NCBI RefSeq assembly: GCF_018687715.1
Contig: NC_056752.1
Span: 52,422,653-52,486,652 of the forward strand
Origin: Carya illinoinensis
Lineage: Eukaryota; Streptophyta; Magnoliopsida; Fagales; Juglandaceae
Direction: 5' to 3'
DNA: 64,000 bases
Shown: positions 24,143 through 36,621 of the stretch, in pieces
Position numbering within the stretch: the stretch's first letter is position 1
Layout: every line of letters begins with the position of its first letter
Translations under genes and position numbers: made by a program
Notes under the pieces: generated by a model
Database searches by the model: none
Told to the model about the DNA's origin: nothing
The model's input: the letters and a program-made list of their open reading frames with translations, nothing else

Positions 24143-25102
24143 TCAACTCGAACCTGGGTCGAGTACTGGAAGCCTACAATGCAAACTGATTGATTTATCA
24201 GTCTGACGGGAACCAGCAATGAAGAACTGAAATATCACCGTCAAGCAAGCACCCTGTGGAGCAATCCCATAGAAAGCACAGTCTGGCTTGGCCAAGTGAC
24301 AATGGAGACTCTTAGCAAAATGCTTCACATTCACTTGCACAGATTGGGCATCTCCCCTTGAAATTGCTCTCACCGACCGAGTCTGAGCACTCAGATTTCT
24401 ATCTTCAGCTGGTTCATCTGATTGCTCTCCTATGACCAACAGTTTCCGAAACTCAGCACCAAGCGTGATTAATGTTGTGGAAATCTGCACGTAAAGATCC
24501 CCATATTTGCTAATAGAGACGTCTAGCAAATCGCCAACATGCTTCAACCGATCCACAAAGTTCTGCAACTGATTCAGATCTTGAACTTGAACCAGCGTCT
24601 GAGGCAAATCTTGAGCCATATCAAGGGCAGTTTGAAGTTCAAGAACTTGATCTCTAGATAAGGGTTTTGATATAGGTACATCTTGAATTACTGCAGATTT
24701 ATAACCCTTGGTTTCAAAGGTCAGGAAAGGCATTGGTTGAGTACAATTCGGAGGTAGCTTTTTCACCAGTTTAATCTGGAGACGGTTCTGAGTGGGCCCA
24801 CTTCCAAATTCAGTACAAATACTGACACTACTACGAATGGCACGGTGGAGAAGTGAAATGTCTACAGCAAAGGCAATGCGATTCTCATTCTGGCTGGAGA
24901 TGCGGTAGTCATCAAAGAGAGCTTCTTTACGGAACTGGGCAATGGATTGAACTTCGTCACCGTTGAGGAGGTTGTGAAGGAACATTGTGTGGTCTCTGGT
25001 GAGGTAGAGATGGCATATCTTCCCCATCTTGTCTAGGGCTGGTAGGAACCTCTTCTCTAAGAGATTCACACCATTTTCTGTGAGGTATGCCTTGAACTTC
25101 AT
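24143..25102 (-). CDS. HUS1: Checkpoint protein HUS1 (9-1-1 clamp subunit)
   Basis: Single coding exon of 319 residues, full length for plant HUS1. It begins MKFKAYLTENGVNLLEKRF and keeps the PCNA-like fold pattern: CHLYLTRDHTMFLHN (about residue 32), the central LQIKLVKKLPPNCTQPMPFL (about 108-127), and the second-domain GDLYVQISTTLITLGAEFRK (about 205). The C-terminus, including FYGIAPQGACLTVIFQFF (about 281), is intact. HUS1 joins RAD9 and RAD1 in a ring loaded at damaged DNA to activate ATR checkpoint signalling, in the nucleus. The leader is split: exon 1 ends at 26054 (donor GTGAGC), the acceptor is at 25107-25108, and ATG follows 4 bases into exon 2. No frame breaks. Recognition is confident. 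Confidence 0.95.
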   Translation of the reverse strand: MKFKAYLTENGVNLLEKRFLPALDKMGKICHLYLTRDHTMFLHNLLNGDEVQSIAQFRKEALFDDYRISSQNENRIAFAVDISLLHRAIRSSVSICTEFGSGPTQNRLQIKLVKKLPPNCTQPMPFLTFETKGYKSAVIQDVPISKPLSRDQVLELQTALDMAQDLPQTLVQVQDLNQLQNFVDRLKHVGDLLDVSISKYGDLYVQISTTLITLGAEFRKLLVIGEQSDEPAEDRNLSAQTRSVRAISRGDAQSVQVNVKHFAKSLHCHLAKPDCAFYGIAPQGACLTVIFQFFIAGSRQTDKSISLHCRLPVLDPGSS

Positions 25103-25106
25103 ACCT

Positions 25107-26120
25107 CTATAAAAATAATAATAATAATAATAATGGTAAGAACTTCTAATTCAAAAAACCATCATCAAAAGCAGAAAGATATAAGTTTGCATGCAAAACC
25201 ATTCTAGACATGTAATTATATTCTCTGCTACGTGCATAAGATAAAATATTAATCCACCGATAATACAATCACAGCATATAACTGAAAAGAATTTCATCTT
25301 TGAAAGTCTAACACAATAAATGGCATTTCAACTATGGAGCATGGCTCATAAAAATGCCAGCGCCTTGCTTGGAAAGAAAGAAATAAATAAACAACGTCAA
25401 AAAAGCAACATGGTCCAAAAACACCCATTTAGTAGCATTCATGATCCTTAGCCATGATTCCTATTCCTTAAGAGTACTAAAAACACTAATTTCTATTGAA
25501 AACTCCAGCATAATATATGAAAAAACTAATTTACAACTACTAATCCTGTATTGATATCTGTTTCGTAAATCGCCCCAACTAGACCATCCAAACAAAACGG
25601 GATGGTTCGAGTGAGCACCATTGTTTTTTCAATTACCATATTGTTAAAGAAATGCATATTCATCGAATAAGCAAAATATAGAATTCTATTAACACAGTCG
25701 AAGACCAGATTAGACTTTCCTTGGGACATAAAAAATAGTTAGATCTGTAAACTCTATTCACAATTTGGTCCATTTTTCTTGTCTTATAACGACAATTTTG
25801 TCAGCAACCAAAAGTAATATATTATTTGAACTCTGTTTGGCTGCCTAGAAAGTATAAAGAACACTTGAAAAGAAAGCAAGACAAATAGAACGCTTTAAGA
25901 AAAGCAAAATTTTCGAGTGAAGAGTTCAAAAGAAAGATAAAATTTGCGGAAAAAAAGGGAATAATCGGTTTTAGAGATCTTCAATTTTCCCTATATTTTC
26001 TCTGGAATCAAACAGGACTGGGAGAAAAGGAGAACGAGAGTCAGTAAGCTCACCTTGGGCGGGTTTGGGAGCGAAGAGGAAACTGAAATTTTGAGGGTTT
26101 GGGAGAAGTGAAACGAGAAA
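25107..26120 (-). other. HUS1 leader intron and first (non-coding) exon
   Basis: The intron 25107-26053 has GTGAGC at its 5' end and TTTTTATAG at its 3' end on the minus strand. The non-coding exon lies right of it; its far edge (about 26120) is a guess. The small frames inside are not supported as genes. Confidence 0.65.
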
Positions 26121-26876
26121 TATAAAACTCGGTTTTATTGAAGCAGAACATGAAGCGGCATCCTTATTTTGAGATAGTCCGGACTTTTGACTCGTGTATA
26201 TTTGATATTTGCATTTGAATTTCGCAAGTAGAGCGTAATAATTTAAAAAAAATTAATAAATATATATATAAAAAATTAATTTTTTAATAATAAATTATAC
26301 TCTTTTTTAAAATTATTGTACAATTTGTATACTCTAGGAATGTATATAATATTATTCAATTTTATAAGATTGTGAAAATTGTTATTTTTAATTTTTTTAT
26401 ATCAACTTATGAATAGTATTTTACTTTTATTTCACTATTTAAATGTTACTCGTCAACTTCTTATTTTTTGTTTTAAATACGAGAATTTAAGAACGTATAA
26501 ATCACGTGCATTTTATTTTAAAAATTGGATAAATATGAGGTTTATTTGAAAAAAATATTATTTAATTATGGATCTCACATTTTTTTTTAATTCATGCTTG
26601 AGACTTAAATATTTTAAAATTATATTTAACACTACTTATTTATAAAATGAGATAATAATAAGACGAAACTATCATCAATTAGGTTGGGTGGACTCAAATT
26701 GTAGCAGTAACATTTATAGATATTATCTATCTCATAAACTCATGTATTTTATAAGTTAGATCTATTTTATAATAAAAACAATTTTATAATTAGATATACT
26801 ACGTTAAAATACATTAATTTATGAATATACTTTAGTGAAATCATTAGGTGATTAAAGCATTTATGTTTTTTTAGTT
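26121..26876. other. AT-rich intergenic region
   Basis: HUS1 promoter side. Very AT-rich with no gene seen. 26700-26850 resembles an AT-rich stretch at 52690-52870 and may be a decayed MITE. Confidence 0.5.
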
Positions 26877-26881
26877 GTTTG

Positions 26882-28201
26882 TGTTGTCCAGATGACTAAC
26901 ACAATGGGGGATGAATTGACTTGTATTAAAAAAATAACAATTATAAATCAAATATACAATATAAAATATAAACAAAATACGAAATAACAATAAATATAAA
27001 GAATAATGGTAAGAGAGAAGCAAACTCAGTGTTTTAACGAGGTTTGGCCCCACTGCCTACGTCCTCGCCCCAAGCTACCCCTTGAAGATTCCCAAATTCA
27101 CTATTCAACCTCCTTCAGGCGGAGATAGAAACTTATTACACATTTGAATAACACCGCTACAAAAGGATCCGTGTATAACACCCTCTACATTTGCAATCAT
27201 CTTACACGTGGTGATTCAACTATTCCCTGTGTAGAACACTTTCTACAAGTATGAGGGTTATATACACCTTTTTACTGATACAAGAGCTGATAGTGGATAG
27301 GTTATCAGAAAATACTTCTCAATGAGTGAAATAAGAACAATACAACGCAAATTATATCCCTCAAAATGAATAAAGATTAAGGCTCAATGCTTAGAGAAGA
27401 GAATGAAAGTTTTGAATGAATGTTGTATGCTCTGGTTGTTGTAAATGTGAAGCTCTCAAATGATCTATTTATAAGCATATGAGATTTCATATTCAAATTT
27501 AAAAAGATTCACATGTCAAAAACATCATTCACTTTTTCAAAAAAATCAAACTTAATCTTTTACTTTTGACATATGACAAAATGAACACACTTTACTTTAA
27601 AAAAAAAATCAAACTTAATCTTTTATTTTTTTGCATATGACAAAAGGAGCACACTTTACTTTTCAAAAAATTCAAACCTAATCTTTTACTTTTTGCATAT
27701 GACAAAAGGAACACACTTTAATTTTCAAATATTTCAAACAAAAACATCTACATTTTGTATAAGTCAAAAAAAGCATCAATCACTTTTGAAAATATTTAAA
27801 TAAAACATGCACATGTGAAAGATGACAATCAATCATATTTAATATTTTCAAAATTCAACCATTTAATCAAGGTATGCACATGTGAAAGATGACAATCAAT
27901 CGTCTTTCAAAAATTTCAAAAAATTCATGCACATGTGAAAAATGTATTTTAATGTTTTATGATAAAATATTAATTTTGAACCTTAATCCTAATTTCGAAT
28001 TTTTAAGAGATTTACAATATTACTTTATGACTTTAATGTGAATTTACTTCCTTCTTGCTCATACTTGTTTTCTTGATGTGCTTGACTCCATTGTGTAGAC
28101 AACTTGAGCTTGAGACTTCTTTATTCTTTGAATTCATTTGTTATCATCAAAATTCATATGTAGATATATAATTATACAAAACTTAAAACCTTGGGTCAAC
28201 A
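26882..28201. mobile_element. Solo LTR (1.3 kb), LTR retrotransposon
   Basis: Begins TGTTGTCCAGATGACTAAC and ends CTTGGGTCAACA, and is bracketed by GTTTG on each side (26877-26881 and 28202-28206), the 5-bp target-site duplication. A CG-rich block (about 27033-27080, ACGAGGTTTGGCCCC and CTACGTCCTCGCCCC) is of a kind I have seen in long plant Copia-type LTRs. Two internal tandem repeat sets follow: an approximately 61-bp unit three times (27538-27726) and a shorter unit with TGCACATGTGAAA (27806-27940). No primer-binding site, gag or pol is present. Confidence 0.85.
27538..27726. repeat. Three-copy ~61-bp tandem repeat inside the solo LTR
   Basis: Each copy contains AATCTTTTA, a CATATGACAAAA block and ACACTTTA, in the same order, with a few substitutions and A-run length changes. 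Confidence 0.8.
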
Positions 28202-28206
28202 GTTTG

Positions 28207-28979
28207 CCTAATCAAATAATATAATCTAAAAAATTAGATATATGATATAAACCCTATAATATTAAAAGCTGGCAATGTGGACTTATTTAATATTGTTTTT
28301 TTGTTTTTTCCTTAGTAGACTATTAATTTAATAATATTAAAGACGATCTTAAATTCTTAATCAAATATGTATATCACGGCAATCATAAAATAACCAACTT
28401 AGATTACCCTTTATATTAGCGATATCACACGAATATTATACATTAAAAAGAGGTATTTTCTTATTATTGTATTATTTTTCTAATTATCATTCTCGCACGT
28501 GGCTTGTTATTTTTAATTCGTTTTGCACAGCAGCCAAGACTCGTTTCCTTTCCGCAATGCTATTTATCATTCTTTCACCACCATCTTTTCATAAAGTTCT
28601 CATCCATCTTTTGGCCCATCATGCACGTTGAATTGGCAAAGTAAAATCAGTGAGACTCCGGGCCCAGGCTAGTTGCCATGAACCAAGCCTGGGTTTCCTT
28701 GGCCTACAAGGAGTTCCAAACACGTGTTTCTTGTGGATCGACACAATACATCTGTGAACAGTAGATCGAAAGAAGCACCAGCAATCAATACGCTAAAGAA
28801 AAATCAATACAAGCTAGAATTATAAATTTAGTAAGAGAAACGGCAGTGTTTTAATACTATCTGCAAAATTGTTCTAGGATGGTGGAAGTACCAATTATGA
28901 ACTCAAGCAAGAACAGAGAGGGTGCTGAGAATGTACAAATAAAACATTCAATCACTTTCCATGTTTAATTAATGGCTAG
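28207..28979. other. Intergenic region, 3' side of the Yippee-like gene
   Basis: AT-rich to 28500, then a less AT-rich segment (28500-28760) with no recognisable frame, then the likely 3' UTR of the Yippee-like gene. Nothing else is supported. Confidence 0.5.
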
Positions 28980-31005
28980 TCAGACATCATCAGCATCACT
29001 TCCACCAACAAGGGCTTCCTGACCTGACAAGTAGTTGCTTCCATCAGGACCCAACACCTTAAACCTGCTCCATAATAATAATATCAACGTCACTGCAAAC
29101 GTTATATTGCAACCACGACAAACACTAATAGGTTACCTCTCAAGGATAAATCTTCCTTCCTTGTATTTCTGGCTTTTCTCATGTGCAGCCTCCTGAACGT
29201 GTGTTTCAAAATTAAATAGCAACCTTTGAAAAACTGAATCGAACAACTTTGAAAGCAGATCTTACATATTTCCATCCCACAATCGAGCCACACCCAACAC
29301 AAAAAATGTCAACCACAGTGTGCACTCCAGTAATCATCAAGCGATCTTCTTTCTCTCCAACTGTGACATTCACACTGTCATGCATTGGGACAGCAAAATG
29401 TTAATTGGAGCATTCTTATTTATTTTTTTTATGGCAGAAAAGTTGCAAAATGTTACTTGAAGCATTCATATGAATAGTTGCAAAATGAGATGATCTATGT
29501 ATAAGCATGCCTAGGATACAATGGTTATGAGATTAGCCATCTACAAGTTAACATGCCAACCATTGGGAAGCCTGTGATATCCTAGATTAGTATAGGAGAG
29601 TGGTGAATGGGATCTCACATTCAAGAGGAGGGTGAAGTTCCTTCATTAAATAATGATTTTAATGGGCTATAATTATAACAGTAGTTTAGTCTTTTAGAGT
29701 ATAAACTCTGTAGCTTGGATTTTTCTCGAGACGTTACAAAATCTGGCTAGCTCAATTGCAGAGGTTCTCTCTTCTTTCCACAGGCAGGCTTTTCAACTCA
29801 TCGGTGGGAATGAAGTCCAATTTTTGGCTATTTCATGGCACGCTGGTTTGGCAACGTTACATTTCCCATAGCACTAAGAGGAATGCATATTGAGAAACAG
29901 CATCTTGGAATATAGAATGACTCAGTAAATAATATGGGGGTAATGATTTATCCTCACATGCCAATAACAAATTTCCATTCAAGCAGGCTCTTGCACCAAG
30001 TTCCAACATTAAGAATGGTTAGATGAGACGAGCTCATGACTCGCATGAATCATGCAGGCATGCATAATTTTGGTTGATATCATGCTGCTATAGAGACACA
30101 CTTATATCCAATAATAGTAGAATTTTATGCATCAAAATAATTTCTACTGCCTGCACTTATGTGCTCAATACTAAATAGTAACAGATGCCAAAATCAGTGG
30201 ACTCTTACACATTATCAAAGAGATAAGCCTTCCCATGCTTGCAGTGGAAAGTCTGGGATACAGGAAAACAAAGGGTTAGAGCATCTTCATGGTGCCCAAC
30301 ATTGCAGATCTAGTAGGTCATTGAAACATAACAAGGAAGAGGGGACTAAACACACCAAGACAAAGAAAGACGACACAAAGCGTAGTAACTCCTAAAGGTC
30401 ATTTCACATCTTCATATGTTGATTAAACTGATTGTTTAAAACATAAAAACGAGTTCTAAATTGGGGCAACAACGCCCGGCTCTCTGATGCGCTAGGTAAT
30501 CAGAAGACAATAATATAGCCTTTAATAAGAAAAAAGAAAGACTTGTTCGCTGATAGCTATTTTCTTATACAGATAGACAGAGTAGTTAAAGCGAAACAAA
30601 ATATAACAGCATAATAAAGGCTTTACGGTCAGAAGCTATCCAATGAAGAGGTAAAAAATTCGTGATTATTTTGAAGTTCAATACGGCGATGCCAAAGGCA
30701 AAGCAAACAAAATACGGAGTTTTTAAACCAAACACCTTTAAAATTGAAGGGACCTGTCTCCATTTTCCAGGTCTGGAAGTAAAATGGATCAGAAGGTTAA
30801 ACTCTAAATATAACAAATATGCCATGCAACGCACACAAAATGACGGGGGTATCTTCCAATTCGTCGGGTATAAAACAGCGATAGCAAACAAATAAGACAG
30901 AAACAAAACCTTAGAAATAATGTCATCAGAAAGAGCGAGGTGTGTGCGGCAGTGCTTGCAGCTATAGATGCTTCCTTCAAGAGAGATCACAAACAGCCTT
31001 CCCAT
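28980..31005 (-). CDS. YPEL: Yippee-like zinc-binding protein
   Basis: Five coding exons on the minus strand: 31005-30910, 30252-30209, 29374-29266, 29192-29137 and 29064-28980, joined in phase at GT-AG sites, giving 129 residues. The protein opens [19 protein letters not shown] and has the exact Yippee spacing C16-X2-C19 then C72-X2-C75 (52 residues between the pairs), with GKAYLFDN and [15 protein letters not shown] between and [19 protein letters not shown] near the C-terminus. Yippee domains are a zinc-held beta fold shared with cereblon and Mis18; the role in plants is poorly known, so no pathway is assigned. An in-frame ATG four codons upstream (31017) is an alternative start; 31005 matches family N-termini. 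A CT tract (sense strand) lies about 325 bases upstream. Confidence 0.93.
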
Positions 31006-31328
31006 TTCTCCCCGCAAGTTCTAACCACTCCAACGCGGAATCACACTGTTTTTTCCTCTCTATCCCTTCAAAACCACCAAAAACGGATCAACAGGTTAAG
31101 AAACCAAAGAAGGGAGTTTAACAATACAAAACTGACAATTTTTTTTTTTCAAAAAAAATAAAATAAAATCGAACCTAGACAATGAAAATGATCCAAAACA
31201 AAAATCAGATAGATTAGCTATCACAATGTAGACCTTAATGACTTATATTGGACGCAGAAAATGTGCTAGGACGATCTAAAGACAGAAGATTGGGTTTTAT
31301 AATTTATTAATGAACTTTACCAGAAATC

Positions 31329-31356
31329 AGAGAGAGAGAGAGAGATAGAGACAGAG
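31329..31356 (-). repeat. GA/CT tract upstream of the Yippee-like gene
   Basis: Interrupted GA dinucleotide run (GAGAGAGAGAGAGATAGAGA); CT on the gene's strand. It probably lies in the 5' leader or core promoter. Confidence 0.8.
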
Positions 31357-31863
31357 AACGCACTCGAATCATATGATTCGGACGAGGTTGTGCGCTCTCA
31401 ATGTCCAATTGTCCATGATAAAGAGAGTGGCCATTAGCTGGTATCAACTACAATTTTCCAAAGATATTCTCTATTATTATTATTATTATTTTTTTTATGG
31501 TTTCAACTTAAGAAAAGAATAATTCATTTCTGAACATTATACACAATTTTTTTTATAATAAATATATAATATATAGATAATAAATAGAATTGACTCAATT
31601 ATTTTAATAAAAATAAAAAATAAAATAATATTAAAATATATAATATGGAATGATGAGCAGCATTCATCTTAACAAAAATTATCTAATTAACTTAAGATTA
31701 AGGTTAAAACAGCAATTACGAAAGTCTAATTTAAATGAATTTCTCTGTCTAAAAAATGGCAGTACTACTTTCGAAACCAATGTATTTTTAAAAAATAATG
31801 CTATCCTTGTAATTCTATTTTGAAAAATCATCTTTAATTTAAAACAGAATTATAAAATAATTG

Positions 31864-31894
<31 letters not shown>

Positions 31895-33019
31895 TTCGAA
31901 AACAAAAAACGTTAGGTGCATACCATCTTGAATAACGATACAAGAGAAATTGTGACTTAATAGTTTATTGAATTTATTTTTTGAGATTTAACTAAATAAA
32001 AAATCCATCTAAATTAGATAGTACCGATAAAAGTGTTGGGTCAAGTGATAAAGACGGTAGATTTGGAGTATGCTTCCTAGGTCTAAAGTTCAATTTTCTT
32101 TGGATGCAAATAATTTTTAGGAACCATTAGATTATGATATTTTTTTCATTAAATTAATCAAAGTGTACTTGTAAAAAATTTCTTGCTGAGGGTTTGTGCA
32201 CCGTCCGGTTTAGTTGGGACGCTATTCCAAACACACCCGATGCCAATTAAAAAAAAAAAATTACAATATAAATTTAAAAATTAAATCACTTGTAAATCAA
32301 AACTTACTATATAAGCAATATGGAATGTATATTATTTACACCAACTTATAAATATAATATCTCAATTAATTTATGTTGGAATTGGATTCTGGACATAGAA
32401 CAGAATACACATCTTTTGTGGTTTATAATAAAACATTGTTCATTTGTCAATTGATCCTGTATGTAACAAGAACTACACTAAAGTAAGATCCATTATTTGT
32501 AAATTTGTGATAATGTTTTAGAATTATGCACGTAAAATACCATGAGGGGGTGTCAGTGTCACGAAGAGAACGCGTATTACACATTTATTGCAACTTTAAG
32601 TACGGCATCATTATAAGAACAATCTGAAAAAAAATCATATGATGGATCGCATTGATTAACAGAATAGTGCCTAAAAATAATAACCTAATCAACAATTCAG
32701 ATAAGAATATCGTATGCAGGGATTGATCGATAGAAATAAATTCATTTGATCAGCAAGATGGAGACTAGCAAATCTCTATTTTCTTCCGTCTTTCTGGTTG
32801 GCTGTTCTTTCCTCCTTATTCCTTCATTTTTCTCTTTTGAAAAGACCAAGCTGATTGATATTTTTCAGAATATTTCGATCCAGTTATAATATTGGAGATA
32901 CAAAAGACACCGAGCAATGCAGCCTGAATGAACACAAGGACTATATGCCACATGAAAGAAAACGGCTGAGACAGAATTATGCACATTATTATTGCTATTA
33001 TTGAGGTAATTATTGTAAT
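31357..33019. other. Intergenic region between Yippee-like and FAR1-related genes
   Basis: AT-rich with an (ATT)n microsatellite at about 31867-31893 and a SINE at 32030-32262. A block at 31545-31650 resembles 52105-52250. The right-hand part must contain the 3' UTR of the FAR1-related gene. No other gene is seen. Confidence 0.55.
32030..32262 (+). mobile_element. tRNA-derived SINE, full-length but diverged
   Basis: Head GGGTCAAGTGATAAAG (A-box-like), AGGTCTAAAGTTCAATTTT (B-box-like), then a body ending TTGGGACGCTATTCC, ACCCGATGCCAATT and an A-run. The order matches a SINE type I remember from rosid genomes whose 3' end reads about CCGGTGCCAATAAAA. Confidence 0.7.
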
Positions 33020-36000
33020 TTACACATGCTTATCTGCTACAAGCCGAACCTTATTCAAGGACTCTTTAAATGCTTGCCAAGCAACCATATAATGATCTTG
33101 GGATATCATGCCCTCCTCAACAACCTGCATGGCTCGTCTGTACAAATGATCAAACCACTGTACTGGGTTTGTGATATCAACATTATTGGAGCCAAGATCT
33201 GGTACATAGAGACGCTTAAAATCCTTCCTCCATCTCGACAAAATATACTGAAACGGGATTTCCTCTATGCCATTATAGTTGAGGACGCATAACGCATGTC
33301 GGCAAAGATAGCCTTTGAAGTTGAAGCAACTGCAAATGCAACGGACTTCTGCTGCTGCTTTATCATATATAACTTCTAAATTCCTGACGTCTTGCAGAAT
33401 CTCCTCCCCCTCACGTTCTTTAACCATGTATGTTACAACTGGCCCATTTGCATGAACTTGTGTTATTCCAAAACAAGAAGACATCATTACTACCTCATCT
33501 TGGGACTTCTGGAATATTCCTTTTGTACACATCTTAGAAAGCTGCAACTCATAATAGGAGCTTGTTTTCAAAATAGGGTTTGAATCTCTTGACTCAAGAT
33601 CATCAAGAGCTTCTTTCTGATGCTTCTTTTGTAGAACTAATTCGTACATGTAAAAAAACTCTTTCAAAGAAGTTTGTTGGTACACATAACCCTCAAAAAA
33701 AGGGCTCATGGACTCACCCTTTTCAAAGTTGGACATTCCAGCAAAGAATGTGTCTTTCGAATACACTGGTGCCCATCGCTCTCGATCTTCATACAACAGT
33801 TGAAGCCACTCATGTTCTCTCATTCCGAAGTGCTGGATCATGTTTTCCCAAGCCATTTCAAATTCATCCACTTTTAAAGAATCATACACCATCCTCCTAA
33901 ATTCGTTCTGAAATGCATCGTATTCCAGCAACTCTCCCAAATTGTCAAGAATGCTCTGCATGACATGTGGCAAACAAAATCGATGGTGAGCCCTGGGGAA
34001 CACCTCCGCAATTGCACTTTGCATGGTCCTGCACTGGTTTGTTAAGATGGTTTGTGGAGGTCGACCAGACATGCACGTCAGCCATGCCCTAAAAAACCAA
34101 ATATATGTTTCTAATGTCTCATCTGCAAGCAAACCACAACCCAACAGAACAGACTGCCCATGGTGATTCACACCAACGAATGTAAAGAGTGGAATATCAT
34201 AATTGTTTGACAAGCATGTTGTGTCAAATGCAACCACATCACCAAAATAACCGTATGCAGCCCTTGACCTAGAATCAATCCAAAATACATTCCTCAAATT
34301 CCCTTCATCATTGATATCCATCACATAGAAAAAATTTGGATCGGTTAACTGAACCCGACAGAAGTAATCATAAATGACTTGTGCATCTCCCATTTTAAGC
34401 TTCAAACGCTTGGAACGATCAACATGGTTGTTAGGTTCTCCTTCGTTGGAATTAGAGCTTCCATAACCAATTGCATCTACCACAGGTGTTCGATACAACT
34501 TGATTGTCCGTACTTCAACATCAACAGGTGGCTCCAACTTTCTTTTATCACCAGTCACCATCTTCTTGTGTGACTTGGAGTTTTGTGCTCTTTCGGGATC
34601 AAATGAATGATTGTGCTCAAGCTTGACTTCATCAACTCTCCACCTGTTAGATTCCACTAACCTCAACCTTATCATTGCTAGACAACCTGTTCTAGTTTCT
34701 TTCCTGCGACTGTTTGCTTCTTTGATTGTTTTGAAACCCTCACAGTTGCAACAGAGCACTGCACCACGCTTTTCTTTGCTGTTGCGTTTTGTCCAAGAAG
34801 ATTTCACCCTGATAGCAAACCCAAGTTCTTTGGCATAGCAATTGTAAAAATTGTAAGCATCATCATATGATTCAAACTCCATCCCCACAACTGGTGGGGG
34901 ATAGTCCTTTCTCTCAGATATGCCATTTTGATCATCAACTATGGCTGTATCATCCCTGTCAGTTTCAAGGTCATTGCCTTCAATCTCAAACAACTGCTCG
35001 CACTCATTCTCAAAATCATTACCTTCATGATCATTGTCTTCAGTCTCAAACAACTGCTCAGTTTCATGGTCATTATCAAGGTCAACATCATTCTCGAGCA
35101 GTGGCTTGCTGTTTTGAGAACCATCTTCTATCTGGTATAAGAAACAAGCCATCACTCAATGCTGCTTCAAAAGATAACATCTATAAAACACAGAAAACAA
35201 CATCAATCTTGTTCTGCATATTGTTAATCTTCCAGATTGACCTTGTTCAAGTTTCTATCATAATTCGATTCTCTTAAACCTTTTGTATATGATTGATTCT
35301 CATAAACCTTTTGTATTCATATCCAACACGTAGAATAGTGGCCATATATTTCCAATTCATATGACTGATTTAGATGAAGTAAGAGATATTAAAAAATAAA
35401 TAAATAAATAAAATTACATAGATACAATTAAAACTCCAGGACTGATGCAGCTAAGATGGGTTCATTACAGGCCAACAAGTCAAACATGACGCTCTCCATC
35501 ATTGGTATATCATCCAATAACTGGGATAGAAACATATCTGGGATAGAAACGACAACATTTTCGTCTCTTCCTTTCATAATGCTATTTATTGTGCAACCTG
35601 AAACTCGTTATTCACTATTTTTCTATATTTGCCAACTTTGACAAATCAGCTCCAGCCAACCTCAACTCTAAATTGTCGAGGCTCTGATACTTAAAAAATT
35701 AGTGAGTTTAAGCTAATTCCTATCAGTTAAGAAATTACAAGGTTCTTTGATAGCAAAAGTTGCTTCAAGGATTCTACTCAGGCCTATCATCACTGGGAAT
35801 GCGGCTAACTACCATATAAAAAACTTCCACATTGTAATAATATCCTAGGAAACGAGACGTGTATCCATCCTTGTTTTATTTGCTGATGACATCTTACTAA
35901 ACAGTGATAGTACCACTGCACTCAACCACAAACATATCTCATCTCGGCAATTAGTCTAAAATGAATATATTTCAACATAGAAATCTTGTAGAACTACATT

Positions 36001-36621
36001 GACTGCATTCTATCACATACCAATATTACAGAAGAATACACTCAATTGTAAACTATTACTGCATTGACTGTATGTTTGCATAAAGCATTGTTTAGAACTA
36101 CAAGATTTCAGAGATTACTTAGTAATTCTCAAATTAAATTCTAGCCAACATCATATATTCCCAAAATAATTCACAACTATCTTTGTTGCACACGACCAAA
36201 CCATTTCAGTCATAATTAGCATCCCCAACAAAACGAAACAAAAAATTCCGTATATGCGCGCGCGCGAACACACATATATGTATGCATGTAGAATTTCACT
36301 CGAGTGAGCTAATTAAACTAACTCCTGTTGAGAAGTAAATTCAAAACCTAAATTTAGCAGTAAAGAGAACTCCGTGTAATAGTCTCAAGTTTCCTATCAA
36401 TTCAAAAAGGGTGTAAAAGTGGGGCGCCCTGTGAAGAGAAAATGAAACCAAGGTCCAGATTGACTTTGGGCGGGAGATACTTATCACAGACGCGAGAGCA
36501 CTGAATCAACAAAGAACATGACGGAATTGGAGGGGATGAGTGGAGTGCTTACGGTGGTTTCGATGTTGGGTTGCGGTGATAAGGCGTCGACGGCCGGAGA
36601 AAACGAGCTATCGTCGGTCAT
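33020..36621 (-). CDS. FRS: FAR1-related sequence protein, FRS6/FRS8-like (MULE-derived regulator)
   Basis: Two coding exons: 36621-36553 (23 residues, MTDDSSFSPAVDALSPQPN...) and 35131-33020, 726 residues in all. An acidic, Glu/Asp-rich N-terminus is followed by a FAR1 DNA-binding (WRKY-GCM1 type) domain (about residues 105-200: CCNCEGFK, ending LEHNHSF), a MULE transposase-like domain (about 320-420: VVAFDTTCLSNNY, GVNHHGQSVLLGCGLL, VFPRAHHRFCLPHV) and a SWIM zinc finger (about 610-635: CICSCFNFKGYLCRH). The position that is TDQ in FAR1 reads TNQ, so one expected acidic catalytic residue is Asn: it should not be an active transposase. Relatives act as nuclear transcription factors with FHY3/FAR1. 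The intron is 1.4 kb. The ATG at 36621 follows an untranslated leader that faces the divergent hydrolase gene. Confidence 0.93.

Noticed and set aside
34867..35277. 136-residue plus-strand frame rich in His and Gln
   Set aside because: Antisense shadow of the acidic N-terminus of the FRS gene.
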